Shown: in pieces, positions 41,584 through 50,173 of the stretch
Position numbering within the stretch: the stretch's first letter is position 1
How the letters are laid out: each line of letters opens with the position of its first letter
Assembly: GCF_013363975.1 (NCBI RefSeq)
Contig: NZ_JABWGN010000020.1
Coordinates: 62,001-126,000, forward strand
Length of the DNA stretch: 64,000 bases
From: Nonomuraea montanisoli
GTDB taxonomy: Bacteria > Actinomycetota > Actinomycetes > Streptosporangiales > Streptosporangiaceae
Direction: 5' to 3'
The notes under the pieces: generated by a model
Seen by the model: only the letters and a program-made list of their open reading frames with translations
The model's database searches: none
Told to the model about the DNA's origin: nothing
Program-made: the position numbers and the translations under genes

Positions 41584-42015
41584 ATGGACGAATGGATCGT
41601 CTGGGTGATCCTCGCGGTGGTCCTCGGCGTCGCCGAGATCTTCACGCTCACCGCGGCGCTCGGGTTGCTGGGGGTGGCGGCGCTGCTGACGGCGGCGGGA
41701 GCCGCGATCGGGCTGCCGGTGCCTCTGCAGTTGCTCGTCTTCGCCCTGTCCTCGACCGCGGGGCTGTTCGTCGTCCGTCCGATGGCCGTGCGCCACATCC
41801 GTCAGCCGCAGGTGCAGCGGTTCGGCGTGGAGGCGCTCGTCGGCAAGCCCGCCTACGCGATCACCCAGGTGACCGGGCGTGACGGCAGGATCCGCGTCGG
41901 CGGGGAGGAATGGTCGGCACGCGCCTACGACGAGACCCTGGTGATCCCCGAAGGGGCGTCCGTCGACATCATCGAGATCGAAGGGGCCACCGCCCTCGTA
42001 TATCCCAGGGAGTGA
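41584..42015 (+). CDS. NfeD-like membrane protein
   Basis: The 143-residue protein has three membrane helices in its first half and a small soluble OB-fold domain at the end (EALVGKPAYAITQVTGRDGRIRVGGEEWSARAYDETLVIPEGASVDIIEIEGATALVYPRE), the NfeD C-terminal domain. NfeD proteins pair with SPFH/stomatin proteins in membrane microdomains. The next gene, 2 bp after its stop, encodes just such a protein, so the two form an operon. ATG 41584 follows GGAGGGCCGGAGC. Confidence 0.9.
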   Translation: MDEWIVWVILAVVLGVAEIFTLTAALGLLGVAALLTAAGAAIGLPVPLQLLVFALSSTAGLFVVRPMAVRHIRQPQVQRFGVEALVGKPAYAITQVTGRDGRIRVGGEEWSARAYDETLVIPEGASVDIIEIEGATALVYPRE

Positions 42016-42017
42016 GC

Positions 42018-43112
42018 ATGGATCCGCTGTTGATCGCCGGACTTCTCGTCATACTGTTCGCTGTTTTCACCGTGCTCAAGGCTGTGCGCATCATCCCGCA
42101 GGCCCGGGCGCGCAACGTCGAGCGGCTCGGCCGTTACCACCGCACTCTCAAGCCCGGCCTGAACTTCGTCATCCCCTACGTCGACCGCGTCTACCCCATG
42201 ATCGACCTGCGGGAGCAGGTGGTGTCGTTCCGGCCGCAGCCGGTCATCACCGAGGACAACCTGGTCGTCGAGATCGACACCGTGCTCTACTTCCAGGTCA
42301 CCGACCCCCGGGCGGCCGCCTACGAGATCGCCAACTACATCCAGGCGGTCGAGCAGCTCACGGTCACCACGCTGCGCAACGTGGTCGGCTCCATGGACCT
42401 GGAGAAGACGCTGACCTCCCGCGACACGATCAACAGCCAGCTGCGCGGCGTCCTCGACGAGGCCACCGGCAAGTGGGGCATCCGCGTCAACCGCGTCGAG
42501 ATCAAGGCGATCGACCCGCCCAAGACCATCAAGGACGCGATGGAGAAGCAGATGCGGGCCGAGCGCGACAAGCGGGCCGCCATCCTCAACGCCGAGGGCC
42601 AGCGGCAGTCGCAGATCCTGACGGCCGAGGGCGACAAGCAGAGCAGCATCCTGCGCGCCGAGGGCCAGCGCGCCGCCGCGATCCTGGAGGCCGAGGGCCA
42701 GTCGCGGGCCATCGACCAGGTCTTCCAGGCCGTCCACCGCAACGACCCCGACCCGAAGCTGCTGGCCTACCAGTACCTCCAGGTGCTGCCGCAGCTCGCC
42801 CAGGGCTCGGGCAACACGTTCTGGGTCATCCCGAGCGAGGTGACCTCGGCGCTCCAGGGCGTGTCCAAGGCGTTCACCGAGGCCCTGCCCAAGTCTGCGG
42901 CCACCCGCGAGGAGCTGCCGCCGAGCGCGGAGATGGACGAGGAGGTGGCCAAGGCCGCGGAGGCGGCGGCCGAGGCGGTGGCGGACGCGCAGGAGGCCGA
43001 GAGCCCCAACGGCCCGCGGCAGCTCACGCAGGCCGTCCCGGAGCCGGCCCCGTTCCCGGGCCTCGACGCCGAGCGCGCCCCGGCCACCGAGCACAACCAC
43101 CAGGAGCACTGA
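42018..43112 (+). CDS. SPFH/band 7 (stomatin-like) membrane protein
   Basis: A 364-residue protein with one N-terminal membrane helix (about 3-22), an SPFH domain (about 22-180: IIPQARARNVERLGRYHRTLKPGLNFVIPYVDRV...VEIDTVLYFQVTDP) and a long Ala/Glu coiled coil with repeats of LNAEGQRQ, LTAEGDKQ, LRAEGQRA and LEAEGQSR. Such proteins form large ring-like scaffolds and may act in membrane stress or protein quality control. An acidic tail (PSAEMDEEVAKAAEAAAEAVA) follows. It is coupled to the NfeD gene. Confidence 0.93.
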   Translation: MDPLLIAGLLVILFAVFTVLKAVRIIPQARARNVERLGRYHRTLKPGLNFVIPYVDRVYPMIDLREQVVSFRPQPVITEDNLVVEIDTVLYFQVTDPRAAAYEIANYIQAVEQLTVTTLRNVVGSMDLEKTLTSRDTINSQLRGVLDEATGKWGIRVNRVEIKAIDPPKTIKDAMEKQMRAERDKRAAILNAEGQRQSQILTAEGDKQSSILRAEGQRAAAILEAEGQSRAIDQVFQAVHRNDPDPKLLAYQYLQVLPQLAQGSGNTFWVIPSEVTSALQGVSKAFTEALPKSAATREELPPSAEMDEEVAKAAEAAAEAVADAQEAESPNGPRQLTQAVPEPAPFPGLDAERAPATEHNHQEH

Positions 43113-43186
43113 GGCGCACCTGCCGGTCGAGGACGGCCGGCGCCCCGAGGCCGACGTCCTCGGGGCGTACCGGTGGGAGTGGGCGG

Positions 43187-43789
43187 TCAGTGCGCCAGCG
43201 GGGGCTCCGTGGTGTCCACCAGGGTGCAGTCGGCCACGGCGCCCTCGGCCACCCGGGCCCAGACGGCCGCCACCACCGCCGGTCCGTCCGGGGCCTCGAA
43301 GACGCTGAACTCCAGCACGCCCGTCTGGCCGTCCTTGATGACGCGGGGGTCGACGACGAAGCCCGGCTGGTGGTCCTTCCCGGTGGGGAGGACCACGAGC
43401 GGGGCCTCCTCGGGCGACAGGAAGCGCTCGGCGCGCGGCTGCGGGCCGCACTTCTTGCCCTGCGGGATGTAGTCCACCACCACGTGCATCCCCTTGGCCC
43501 GCAGGTCGGCCTCCAGCTTGTCGGCGTCCCGGACCTCGTTGATCTGGATGCGGACGGTGCCGTCCGGGTTGTCGGTGACGGCGTACGCCGGGCTGCCGCC
43601 GCCCACGAACAGCGGGACCGCCACGGCCGCCGCGGCGGCGAGCCCGAGCACGGGCGCCAGGACGGCGGGACGCAGCAGGCGGCGGCGCGGAAGGGTCTTC
43701 CCGGCCTTGCGGTCGATCTCGGTCATCACGAACTCCTTGAGCAGCCGGTGACGGCCCTCGGGAAGATCGCGCTCGTCGTGCCAGCTCAT
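43187..43789 (-). CDS. Membrane partner of ECF sigma B
   Basis: A 200-residue protein with a basic cytoplasmic N-terminus (KTLPRRRLLR), one membrane helix (about 42-60) and a small extracytoplasmic domain. That domain has the same opening as the other partners: VTDNPDGTVRIQINEVRDADKLEADLRAKGMHVVVDYIP, matching the YVI-x-I-x-D...LRxxGLDVTLDVIP pattern. The later part differs and is shorter. It has no zinc-binding anti-sigma motif. Its ATG overlaps the sigma stop codon (ATGA). Function as anti-sigma or sensor is inferred. Confidence 0.8.
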   Translation of the reverse strand: MSWHDERDLPEGRHRLLKEFVMTEIDRKAGKTLPRRRLLRPAVLAPVLGLAAAAAVAVPLFVGGGSPAYAVTDNPDGTVRIQINEVRDADKLEADLRAKGMHVVVDYIPQGKKCGPQPRAERFLSPEEAPLVVLPTGKDHQPGFVVDPRVIKDGQTGVLEFSVFEAPDGPAVVAAVWARVAEGAVADCTLVDTTEPPLAH

Positions 43790-44373
43790 CGGATCTCCTC
43801 CTTCACGGGGCCTCGGTCACCTTCTACCTGTCGGGGCGCGGGCGGCGGTTCCACGAACTTCCCGAGTTTCCGCCGCGCCCTCGACAACCGCGACCGCACG
43901 GTGCCCACCGGGATGCCCAGCGCCTCACCCGCCTCCGCGTAGTCGAGCCCCGCCCACACGCACAGCGCGAACACGTCGCGTTCCTGGCGGCGGAGCCCGC
44001 CGAACGCCGCGCGCACGGCGGCGAGCCGCTCGGCGTCGTCGATCCGGCCCACCACCTCGTCGGCGAAGTCCGGCACCGGCTCGCCCCTGGGCAGCCGGGC
44101 CAGCGCGTCGTCGTGGCGGCGCGAGGCCCGGCGGGTGTTGCGGGCCACGTTGGTGGCGATCCCGAGCAGCCACGGCCGCAGCGAGCCGCCCTCGGGGTCC
44201 ACCCGGGCGCGTAACCGCCACGCCTCCAGGAACGTCAGCGCCATCACGTCCTCGGCCGCCGACCAGTCGCCGGTCAGGCGGTAGGCGTGGTTGTAGACGG
44301 CCTTCGAGCACTCGTCGAAGAGCTGCTCGAAGGCCGCCGGGTCTCCGGTGCGTAATCCGGCACGTAGCGACAT
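43786..44373 (-). CDS. ECF RNA polymerase sigma factor (pair B)
   Basis: The 195-residue sigma factor has region 2 (FEQLFDECSKAVYNHAYRLTGDWSAAEDVMALTFLEAWRLRARV) and region 4 (LRRQERDVFALCVWAGLDYAEAGEALGIPVGTVRSRLSRARRKL). It is more distant from the other four sigma factors in the window, and has a longer region 2-4 linker. ATG 44373 is preceded by the shared ECF-type promoter; a second ATG two codons earlier is also possible. The gene is translationally coupled to its partner. Confidence 0.93.
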   Translation of the reverse strand: MSLRAGLRTGDPAAFEQLFDECSKAVYNHAYRLTGDWSAAEDVMALTFLEAWRLRARVDPEGGSLRPWLLGIATNVARNTRRASRRHDDALARLPRGEPVPDFADEVVGRIDDAERLAAVRAAFGGLRRQERDVFALCVWAGLDYAEAGEALGIPVGTVRSRLSRARRKLGKFVEPPPAPRQVEGDRGPVKEEIR

Positions 44374-44388
44374 GTCCACATACAGGAC

Positions 44389-44413
44389 TGTCCGCGGCGG
44401 GAGAGGAGTTCCC
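44389..44413 (-). promoter_or_regulatory. ECF-type promoter of sigma pair B
   Basis: On the minus strand GGGAAC (44413-44408), 13 nt, CGGACA (44394-44389). The -10 and spacer match the other ECF pairs; the -35 is closer to the classic GGAAC. Confidence 0.6.
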
Positions 44414-44415
44414 GC

Positions 44416-45594
44416 TCAGCTCTCCAGCGTCTGGCCCGCCTCGAAGTAGGCCACCAGCTCCGGGTCCAGCGCCGGCACGTCGTACGGCGTGCCGCCGTCG
44501 CGCAGCGACATCGTGGCCTGGTAGCCCGCCGCCACGCTCATCCGGGCCGCGACCGGCGAGGTGTCCGTTGTCCCGCCCTCCCGGACGAACCGCAGGAACT
44601 CCGTGACGATCTCGGTGTCCGCGCCCCCGTGACCGCCGTGGGCGTCGGGCACCCGGTAGGTGACGTCGGCGTCGCCGCGGTAGCCGGTGGGGCCGGTGTT
44701 CCACACCTTGACCGTGTCGCCGGGGCCGTCGCCGAAGTTCTCCAGCCGGCCCTCGGTGCCGATGACCGTGTAGTTGCGCACGTAGTCGGGGGTGAAGTGG
44801 CACTGCTGGTAGGCGGCGATGACGCCGTTGTCCAGGCGCATGTTCATCACGGACACGTCCTCCACGTCCACGACGTCGTGCAGGTCGCGGCGGGCCGTCG
44901 GCGGCCAGTCGTACTCGCGCAGCCACCCCTCGGGGCGCGGGGTGCCGGGCTCGCGGCGCGGCAGGTCGCCGTACACCATGAGGTCGCCGAACGCGCTGAC
45001 CCGGGTGGTGTAGCCGCCCGCCAGCCAGTGGATGACGTCGAGGTCGTGGGCGGCCTTCTGCAGCAGCAGGCCGGTGGTGCGGGTGCGGTCGGCGTGCCAG
45101 TCCTTGAAGTAGTAGTCGCCGCCGTACGAGACGAAGTGCCGCACCCACACCGTCTTCGGCTCGCCGATGTCGCCGCGGCGGATGGCCTCGCGCATCAGCC
45201 GCACGACGCCCATGTGCCGCATGTTGTGACCCACGTACAGCCGCGTGCCGGTGCGGCGGGCGGCGCGCAGGATCGCGTCGCAGCCCTCCACGGTGATCGC
45301 CAGCGGCTTCTCCACGTAGACGGCCTTGCCCGCCTCCAGGCAGTCGATCGCGATGCGCTCGTGGGTGTCGTCGGGCGTCAACAGGATCACGGCGTCGAGG
45401 TCGTCGCGGTCGAGCAGGCGACGGTGGTCCTCGGTCATGTAGGCGGCGTCGAACACCCCGGCCTGGTGCTTGAGCACGGCCGGGTCGGTGTCGCACAGCG
45501 CGGTGACCGCCGCGCCCGCGCCTGGCCGGTGCGCCGCGCGGGCGAGGCTGGAGCGCAGGCCGAGGCCGATGACGCCGATCCGCAGGTCTTCCAC
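44416..45594 (-). CDS. Gfo/Idh/MocA-family oxidoreductase
   Basis: The 392-residue enzyme has the N-terminal Rossmann start (RIGVIGLGLRSSLA), the family EKP motif (VYVEKPLA, about residue 90-97) and a C-terminal dimerisation and substrate domain with YFKDWHADRTRTTGLLLQKAAHDLDVIHWLAG. It oxidises or reduces a sugar or polyol with NAD(P). It follows a sugar ABC importer on the same strand (gap 28 bp), so it probably acts on the imported sugar. GTG 45594 has AAAGGA 6 nt upstream; GTG 45621 is in frame but lacks a good site. Confidence 0.92.
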   Translation of the reverse strand: MEDLRIGVIGLGLRSSLARAAHRPGAGAAVTALCDTDPAVLKHQAGVFDAAYMTEDHRRLLDRDDLDAVILLTPDDTHERIAIDCLEAGKAVYVEKPLAITVEGCDAILRAARRTGTRLYVGHNMRHMGVVRLMREAIRRGDIGEPKTVWVRHFVSYGGDYYFKDWHADRTRTTGLLLQKAAHDLDVIHWLAGGYTTRVSAFGDLMVYGDLPRREPGTPRPEGWLREYDWPPTARRDLHDVVDVEDVSVMNMRLDNGVIAAYQQCHFTPDYVRNYTVIGTEGRLENFGDGPGDTVKVWNTGPTGYRGDADVTYRVPDAHGGHGGADTEIVTEFLRFVREGGTTDTSPVAARMSVAAGYQATMSLRDGGTPYDVPALDPELVAYFEAGQTLES

Positions 45595-45622
45595 ATGGGT
45601 CCTTTCTCGGGGGTACGGCACG

Positions 45623-46438
45623 CTACTTGGAGCCGGTGAACGCGATGCCCTGAATGAGCTGCTTCTGCATGATGATGAACAGTACGATGATCGGCGCGCT
45701 GGCCATCAACGACCCCGCCATGAGCACCGGGTAGTCGGTCATGTGCTCGCCCTGGAGCGCCGACAGGCCCGCCGAGAGCGGCATGCTCTCGGGATCGGTG
45801 TTGACGATGAGCGGCCACATGAGGTCGTTCCACGACCACAGCACGGTCAGCACGCCGAGCGCGAGCAGCCCGGGCCTGGCCAGCGGCAGCATCACGCTCC
45901 AGAAGATGCGCAGCGGGTTGGCGCCGTCCAGCCGGGCCGCCTCCTCCACCTCGGCGGGCAGCGTCATGAAGAACTGCCGCATCATGAACGTGCCGAACGC
46001 GCTGAACATGCCGGGCGCGATCAGCCCGGGCAGGGTGTTGAGCCAGCCGAGGCTCTGGACGATCTGGTACTGCGGGATGAGGAAGAGCTGTCCCGGCACC
46101 ATTAGCACCGACAGCAGAGCGACGAAGATGACGTCGCGGCCGGGGAAGCGCAGCCGGGCGAAGGCGTAGGCCGCCAGCGAGCAGAACAGGAGCTGAGCCA
46201 GCGTGCGCCCGGTCGTCATCACCACGGTGTTGCCGAGCTGCTGCAGGAACGGCGTCTCGTCGAGGACCTTGGCGAAGTTGCCCCACTCGAACGAGGGAAT
46301 CCAGACCGGCGGCGTCCTGGTCGCCTCGGTGAACGTCTTCAGCGAGGTGAGCACCTGCCAGAAGAACGGCATCACCATGGCCGCCGCGCCGATGGCGAGC
46401 ACCAGGTGGACCGGCCAGAGACGGCCGCCGTTACGCAT
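45623..46438 (-). CDS. Carbohydrate ABC importer permease (MalG type)
   Basis: A 271-residue permease with six membrane helices and the EAA loop EEAARLDGANPLRIFWSVMLPLARPGL that contacts the ATPase. It matches the MalG/CUT1 class of sugar importers. It overlaps the upstream permease by 8 bp. No ATPase gene is present, so a shared MsiK-type ATPase encoded elsewhere is expected, as in other actinomycetes. Confidence 0.94.
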   Translation of the reverse strand: MRNGGRLWPVHLVLAIGAAAMVMPFFWQVLTSLKTFTEATRTPPVWIPSFEWGNFAKVLDETPFLQQLGNTVVMTTGRTLAQLLFCSLAAYAFARLRFPGRDVIFVALLSVLMVPGQLFLIPQYQIVQSLGWLNTLPGLIAPGMFSAFGTFMMRQFFMTLPAEVEEAARLDGANPLRIFWSVMLPLARPGLLALGVLTVLWSWNDLMWPLIVNTDPESMPLSAGLSALQGEHMTDYPVLMAGSLMASAPIIVLFIIMQKQLIQGIAFTGSK

Positions 46439-47369
46439 AGTGGACCCACCTCTTCTGCACGCGGAACTGGATGACGGTCAGCACGAGCGTGATCAGCATG
46501 AGGACCACGGCCATGGCCGCCGCGTACCCCTTGGCGCCCTCCTCGAAGGCCCGGGAGAAGAACAGCGACACGACGGTCTGCGTCTCCTCGCGGGCGGGGT
46601 TGCCGCGGCGCAGCATGAGATAGACGAGGTCGAACATCTGCAGGCCGTTGATCACGCTGAGCACCGAGACGAAGAAGATGCTCGGCGACAGCAGCGGCAG
46701 CGTGATGCGGAAGAACTGCCGGGCGCGCCCGGCCCCGTCGATCGAGGCGGCCTCGTACAGGTGAGACGGGATCGACTGGAGGCCCGCCATGAAGATGACC
46801 GCGTTGTAGCCGATCTGCGTCCAGATGCCCACGGCGACGAGCGCGTACAGGGCGGTGGACGGCTCGGCGATCCAGGAGGTGCCGTGGATGCCGACGAGCG
46901 AGAGCAGGTAGTTGACCAGGCCGTAGTCGCCGTTGTAGAGCCAGGTCCAGATCATCGCGACGGCCGCCGGCATGGTGACCACGGGCAGGAAGTACAGGGT
47001 GCGGTAGAGCGACACCAGCCGCAGCCCACGGGTGCCGAGCAGGGCCGCGACCGCGATGGACAGCGGGATGCCGAGCAGGCTCAGCCCGCCGTACACGAAC
47101 GTGTTGCGCAGCGCCCTGCCGTTGGCCGGGTCGGTGAAGAGCTGCTCGTAGTTGCGCAGGCCCACCCAGGTCGCGTCGCCGAACAGCGTCCACTCGGTGA
47201 AGCTGTAGTAGACCGACTGCACGACCGGCCACAGGTAGAAGACGCCGAGGCCGAGCACGAGCGGCGCGATCATCGCGTAGCCCCAGACCCAGTCGCGGTC
47301 GCGCAGCCGGCGACGGGTGGCGGGGCGGGCGGCCGCCTTGACGGCGACCGCCCTTCCGGCGGTGCTCAC
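46431..47369 (-). CDS. Carbohydrate ABC importer permease (MalF type)
   Basis: A 312-residue permease with a basic N-terminus (RPATRRRLRDRD), six membrane helices and the EAA loop YEAASIDGAGRARQFFRITLPLLSPSIFF. It is the MalF-like partner of the next permease. The GTG start overlaps the binding-protein stop (GTGA), showing translational coupling in the order binding protein, MalF, MalG, oxidoreductase. Confidence 0.94.
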   Translation of the reverse strand: MSTAGRAVAVKAAARPATRRRLRDRDWVWGYAMIAPLVLGLGVFYLWPVVQSVYYSFTEWTLFGDATWVGLRNYEQLFTDPANGRALRNTFVYGGLSLLGIPLSIAVAALLGTRGLRLVSLYRTLYFLPVVTMPAAVAMIWTWLYNGDYGLVNYLLSLVGIHGTSWIAEPSTALYALVAVGIWTQIGYNAVIFMAGLQSIPSHLYEAASIDGAGRARQFFRITLPLLSPSIFFVSVLSVINGLQMFDLVYLMLRRGNPAREETQTVVSLFFSRAFEEGAKGYAAAMAVVLMLITLVLTVIQFRVQKRWVHYA

Positions 47370-48625
47370 TTCTCCTGCGACAGGGCCGCGTTCATGGCCG
47401 TGGCGAGCTGCTTGGCCGTCGCCTCGACGTCCTGGCCGTCGGTGAACGCCTTGGTGATCGCGTCGGTCTCCAGACGCGCCCAGGCGGCGGTGTTCTTCGA
47501 GACCGGGTACGGCCGGGCGTCCGGGAGCTGGTCGATGAACGCCTGGAGGTCCAGGCCGGGCATCGACTTGACCCAGGACTCCTGGAGCCCCTCGTAGGCC
47601 GGGATGACGGCGCCCGACTCGGCCTGGATGCGGTTGGCCTGCTCGGAGCCGAGGAACTTGACGAACTCCCAGGCCTCCTGCGGGTGCTTGGTCTTGGCGT
47701 AGACGACGTTGGCCAGGCCGTGGATGACGGTCGCCTTGCCCTTGGGCCCGGCGGGGAGCGGGGCGACGCCGGCCTTGAGGCCCTCGGTCTTGAAGTACTG
47801 GGAGGCGTCGTAGGAGCCGTCGTACCACATGGCGAGCTTGCCGCTCTTGAACATCTCGATGGGGTCGTTGTCGGTCATCTGCTGGACCGTCGGCGAGAGC
47901 TTCTGGTCGAGGAGGTCCTTCCAGAACTTGAGGCCCTCGATGGTGGCGGGGTCGTCGAAGCCCGACTTCTTCTTGTCGTCGGAGATCACGTAGCCGCCGG
48001 CCTGGAAGATCGTGTTGTAGTAGGCCTCCTGGGACCAGGCCATCGCGCCGATGCCGTGGACGCCCTTGGCCGGGTCGGTCAGCTTCTTGGCCGCCGCGCG
48101 GACGTCGTCCCAGGTCCAGGAGGCGTCGGGGTACTTGACCTTGGCGGCGTCGAACAGGGCCTTGTTGTACCAGAGGCCGATGGTGTCGAAGTCCTTGGGA
48201 ATGCCGTACTGCTTGCCGTCGAGGGTGTAGAGATCGACCAGCGACTTGGGGTACTTGCCGAGGTCCATCTTGTCGGCGGCGATCTTGTCGGAGAGCGGCA
48301 GGAGCGCGCCCTGGGAGGCGTACAGGCCGATGCGCGGGCCGTTCATCCAGAACACGTCGGGGGCCGTGCCGCCGGCGGCAGCGGTCTGGAGCTTGGTCCA
48401 GTACTCCTTGTTCGGGGTGAACTGGAGCTTGACCTCGATGTTCGGGTGGCTCTTCGTGAACTCCTGGGCGATCTTGGTCATCGCCGGGCCCTGGTTCTCG
48501 TTGTCCCAGTAGGCGTAGGTCAGCGTGACCTTGCCGCCGGAGTCGCCCCCGTCAGACGAGGAGCATCCCGCGAGTCCGGCAACGAGCGCGCCGGCGCACA
48601 CCAGCGCCCTGATCTTCCCTGTCAT
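47366..48625 (-). CDS. Sugar-binding lipoprotein of the ABC importer
   Basis: The 419-residue extracellular solute-binding protein (family 1) has a lipoprotein signal (ALVAGLAGCSSSD, lipid Cys21), then the usual two-lobe pattern with VTLTYAYWDNENQGPAM, VFWMNGP, YGIPKDFDTIGLWYNKALFD and MWYDGSYDAS. It collects the sugar for the two permeases. GGGGAC precedes ATG 48625. The 215-bp upstream region is AT-rich and holds a direct repeat TGACAGcttcgTGACAG (about 48740-48756), a possible control site for the ROK regulator next door. Confidence 0.94.
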   Translation of the reverse strand: MTGKIRALVCAGALVAGLAGCSSSDGGDSGGKVTLTYAYWDNENQGPAMTKIAQEFTKSHPNIEVKLQFTPNKEYWTKLQTAAAGGTAPDVFWMNGPRIGLYASQGALLPLSDKIAADKMDLGKYPKSLVDLYTLDGKQYGIPKDFDTIGLWYNKALFDAAKVKYPDASWTWDDVRAAAKKLTDPAKGVHGIGAMAWSQEAYYNTIFQAGGYVISDDKKKSGFDDPATIEGLKFWKDLLDQKLSPTVQQMTDNDPIEMFKSGKLAMWYDGSYDASQYFKTEGLKAGVAPLPAGPKGKATVIHGLANVVYAKTKHPQEAWEFVKFLGSEQANRIQAESGAVIPAYEGLQESWVKSMPGLDLQAFIDQLPDARPYPVSKNTAAWARLETDAITKAFTDGQDVEATAKQLATAMNAALSQEK

Positions 48626-48780
48626 GTCGTCCCCATCCGTCCGGGTCTGTGCGTGACTGGAAGATAGCGCTCATTTATGAAAAGAACTATAGATAATCAC
48701 GCACGATCAAGCAGAAGATGCGCGCAAGCGACCTCAGCGTGACAGCTTCGTGACAGAATTATCGAAGATCTCTACGAAAA

Positions 48781-48854
48781 GGCCGTTACGAGCAGGCGGC
48801 TACGAGCAGGCGGCTACGAGCAGGTCGCTGCGAGAGGTCGCTACGAGAAGAGCA
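48781..48854. repeat. 14-bp tandem repeats at the ROK gene end
   Basis: GGCGGCTACGAGCA-like units occur about five times in a row (48781-48854). On the minus strand each contains TGCTCGTAG, a copy of the last codons and TAG stop of the ROK gene, so the gene end was duplicated downstream several times. Confidence 0.8.
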
Positions 48855-49974
48855 GGTCGTCGGCGCGGTCCAGCGCCCACCTGACGGCGCCCAACGTGAC
48901 GCAGTCGCTGCCCAGGCCGGAGGCCACGACCTTCGGCGGGTAGTAGCACACCTGGTCGAAGTAGTGCTGGATCGGCTCGACCAGCAGATCACCGGCCCTG
49001 GCCAGCCGTCCGCCGACCACCACCATCTCCGGGTCGAGCGGGTTGACCAGGGTGAGCAGGCCCTCGCCCAGGTGCCGGGCGAACGCGGTGACGGCCGCCA
49101 GCGCCCGCTCGTCGCCGCCGCGCGCCCGCGCGATGGCGAAGTCGGCCGCCTGCTGGTGCGAGCGCAGCTCGCCCGGCTCGGACTCCAACGCGTAGTCGAA
49201 GACGTGCCTGAAGGCCGACCAGTGGTCGCGGGCCTGCCGGCCGATCTCGCCGGCGGCGGCGTGGGCGCCCCGGTGCGGCCGGCCGCCGATCAGCAGGGCG
49301 AGGCCCAGCCGGTGGCCGGTGAAGAGGTAGACCACGTCGTCATGGCCGCGCGCCACGCCCCGCCAGTGCTCGGCGAGCACCGCGAGGCGCATGTCGTTCT
49401 CGACCAGCACGGGCGGCGCGAGCCGCCGCCCCAGCTCGCCCCGCAGGTCGAGGCCGGTCCAGCCGGGCAGGACGGTGCTCTTGACCACGCGGCCCGCGTT
49501 GTCCACCACGCCGGTGGTGCCCACGCCGACGGCCGCCAGGCCGGCCATGGACAGCCCGGCCCCGTCGGCGACGGCGGAGACCAGGCCGGCGACGACGTCG
49601 AGGCGCTCGGCCGCGGTCATCGTCTCGTGGGTGGGCGCCTTGTGGGAGGCGACGACCTCGCCGTTGAGGTCGGCCACCATGGCGCGGACGTGGGAGGCGC
49701 CGATGCCGACCCCCGCCACGTGACCCGCCGACGCGCGGAAGCGGAAGCGGCGGGCCGGCCGGCCGCGCTGGCGGTCGCCCTGCTCCTCACCGCACTCCTC
49801 GGCCCAGCCCTCGGCGATCAGGTCCTCGACGATCACCTCGGCCGTCGGCCTGGAGACGCGGGCGGCCCGGGCCAGCTCGCTCAGCGTGGCGACCCCGGCC
49901 TCCCGCAGGATGCGCAGCACCGCGGCGGAGTTGAGCTTACGCAGCAGGGAGGCGTCGCCGCTCTGCTCTCGCAC
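48841..49974 (-). CDS. ROK-family regulator lacking the zinc motif
   Basis: The 377-residue protein has an N-terminal winged helix (LNSAAVLRILREAGVATLSELARAARVSRPTAEVIVEDLI, about 15-55) and a ROK domain (VGIGASHVRAMVADL, GVGTTGVV, ENDMRLAVLAEH). The CxCGxxGCxE zinc site expected after GE[L/I]G is absent; the sequence reads AAGEIGRQARDHWSAF instead. So effector binding may differ or be lost. It lies just upstream of the sugar ABC operon on the same strand and is its probable regulator. Confidence 0.88.
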   Translation of the reverse strand: MREQSGDASLLRKLNSAAVLRILREAGVATLSELARAARVSRPTAEVIVEDLIAEGWAEECGEEQGDRQRGRPARRFRFRASAGHVAGVGIGASHVRAMVADLNGEVVASHKAPTHETMTAAERLDVVAGLVSAVADGAGLSMAGLAAVGVGTTGVVDNAGRVVKSTVLPGWTGLDLRGELGRRLAPPVLVENDMRLAVLAEHWRGVARGHDDVVYLFTGHRLGLALLIGGRPHRGAHAAAGEIGRQARDHWSAFRHVFDYALESEPGELRSHQQAADFAIARARGGDERALAAVTAFARHLGEGLLTLVNPLDPEMVVVGGRLARAGDLLVEPIQHYFDQVCYYPPKVVASGLGSDCVTLGAVRWALDRADDLLFS

Positions 49975-50003
49975 CGAACCTCCAGGGAAACCGTCAGATC
50001 GAC

Positions 50004-50032
50004 ATCCTACTTAACAAACTTGGTTACGTAAT
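50004..50032 (-). promoter_or_regulatory. Promoter and operator-like repeat of the 49974 ROK gene
   Basis: TAGGAT (50009-50004, minus strand) is a plausible -10 box, and the inverted repeat TAAC (50012-50015) / GTTA (50023-50026) lies in the spacer above it. The -35 box (ATTACG) is weak. It fits autorepression. Confidence 0.42.
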
Positions 50033-50173
50033 CACGGGGCGGCGGGCCGCCCCGGGAACACGCCGGGCAGCGGCGTGAAGCGAAGCTGTGGGGGCACTTA
50101 AGAATCCCTCGATGGACAGGTCCGGAGCCGGGGCGGCACAGTGCGTTAGGTTCGGGATGAGGGGGAATGTGCG

